A stretch of 5,601 nt of DNA, from the NCBI GenBank assembly GCA_017508505.1, contig JAFVYT010000224.1, positions 1 through 5,601 on the forward strand, written 5' to 3'. The notes beneath the pieces are model-generated. The model made no database searches. It had not been told where the DNA came from and saw only the letters and a list, made by a program, of their open reading frames with translations. The stretch's first letter is position 1. Each line of letters opens with the position of its first letter. The translations under genes were made by a program, and so were the position numbers. Shown one piece after another: positions 5,194 through 5,601 of the stretch. The stretch is from Clostridia bacterium (GTDB taxonomy: Bacteria; Bacillota_A; Clostridia; Oscillospirales; SIG627).

Positions 5194-5601
5194 TGGTGTT
5201 CGCAAGGACGCAGCGGGCCTACCTTGCCCTTCGACGCCAGTTTGAAGCCCATGCCGGCGTGAGCAAGACCTACCTCGCCGTTGTGCACGGCCGCCCGCCG
5301 CGCGATACGGGCACGATAGACGTTCCTGTGGGGCGAAAACGCCTCTCCGCGATCACACGCTGGAAGACGCTCGGGAAGCGCGGCGGGCTGTCTCTCGTGG
5401 AATTCCGGATTGAAACAGGCCGCATGCACCAGATACGCATCCACGCCGCGGAACTGGGCTGCCCCGTCGTCGGCGACAAGACATACGGCAGATGCGAAAA
5501 AGACGCGCGTCTCCGCGTGAGGCCGGCCCGGCAGCTTCTTCACGCCGTGGAGATTTCGTTCATCCACCCGGTGTCGGGCAGGCGCGTCACATTCGCCTCG
5601 C
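5094..5601 (+). CDS. RluA-family rRNA pseudouridine synthase, fragment open at both ends
   Basis: RluA/RluC/RluD-type enzymes isomerise specific uridines of rRNA (some tRNA) to pseudouridine. The frame is open through the window end and gives about 169 residues from 5094, none of them in the PEPCK frame. It starts inside the catalytic domain: SGAMVRRFPEMAGVG, then RPGVVHRLDIDTSG with the catalytic Asp of HRLD at 5172-5174 (fragment residue 27). Next come KTYLAVVHG (58-66), the RNA-binding motif TGRMHQIRIHAAELG (108-122; most relatives have T where M is), GDKTYGR (127-133), and QLLHAVEISFIHP (147-159) near the usual C-terminus. The N-terminal half of the domain, any S4 domain and the start codon are missing, because the sequence switches from PEPCK to this gene at about 5091-5096. 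GC is higher than in the other genes (63-67% in two 60-base lines against 55-58% in two PEPCK lines), and Arg codons differ. It probably comes from another genome. Which uridine it modifies cannot be told. Confidence 0.9.

Noticed and set aside
5007..5567. Minus-strand open frame of 186 codons across the right end
   Set aside because: It is antisense to both the PEPCK fragment and the RluA-family fragment and crosses the suspected join; high GC favours such frames.

Overview
The window looks like a piece of a Firmicutes (Clostridia-like) genome of about 55-58% GC, probably a metagenome-type contig. The evidence is a tight minus-strand operon of M16 peptidase pair, lgt and folD with strong AGGAGG-type ribosome binding sites. 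A sigma-A-type promoter (TTGAAA-17-TATAAT) precedes it, and a GTP-type phosphoenolpyruvate carboxykinase gene diverges from it. The lineage is an inference from gene order and style, not a search result.

Layout. Bases 1 to about 91 do not fit the gene they adjoin and are unassigned. From 736 down to about 92 (minus strand) lies folD, cut off after about 215 of the usual 280-290 residues. lgt (1712-738), a zinc-site M16 peptidase of the YmfH/YfmH type (3007-1712) and a zinc-site-less M16 partner of the YmfF/YfmF type (4290-3004) complete one minus-strand transcription unit, read yfmF-yfmH-lgt-folD, with junctions of 4-bp overlap, 1-bp overlap and 1-bp gap. A 303-bp AT-rich divergent intergenic region (4291-4593) carries a good promoter in each direction plus several small repeats. 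The plus-strand GTP-PEPCK gene starts at 4594 but its homology stops at about 5094. From there to the window end the sequence encodes, in another frame and at clearly higher GC, the catalytic part of an RluA-family rRNA pseudouridine synthase.

How the genes work together. The two M16 proteins look like the halves of one heterodimeric peptidase: one carries HFLEH plus the downstream Glu, the other keeps the Arg/Tyr pair but no zinc motif. Lgt adds diacylglycerol to prolipoproteins at the membrane, and FolD makes 10-formyl-THF and 5,10-methylene-THF for one-carbon metabolism. PEPCK is an independent divergent unit of central carbon metabolism.

The most important caution is that both window ends carry abrupt gene breaks best explained as chimeric joins (assembly or amplification artefact) or, less likely, real rearrangements. 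I found no tRNA, rRNA, CRISPR array, insertion sequence or evident undescribed system. The most biologically interesting points are the complementary active-site split of the M16 pair, the histone-like tail of Lgt, and the repeat-rich divergent promoter region.
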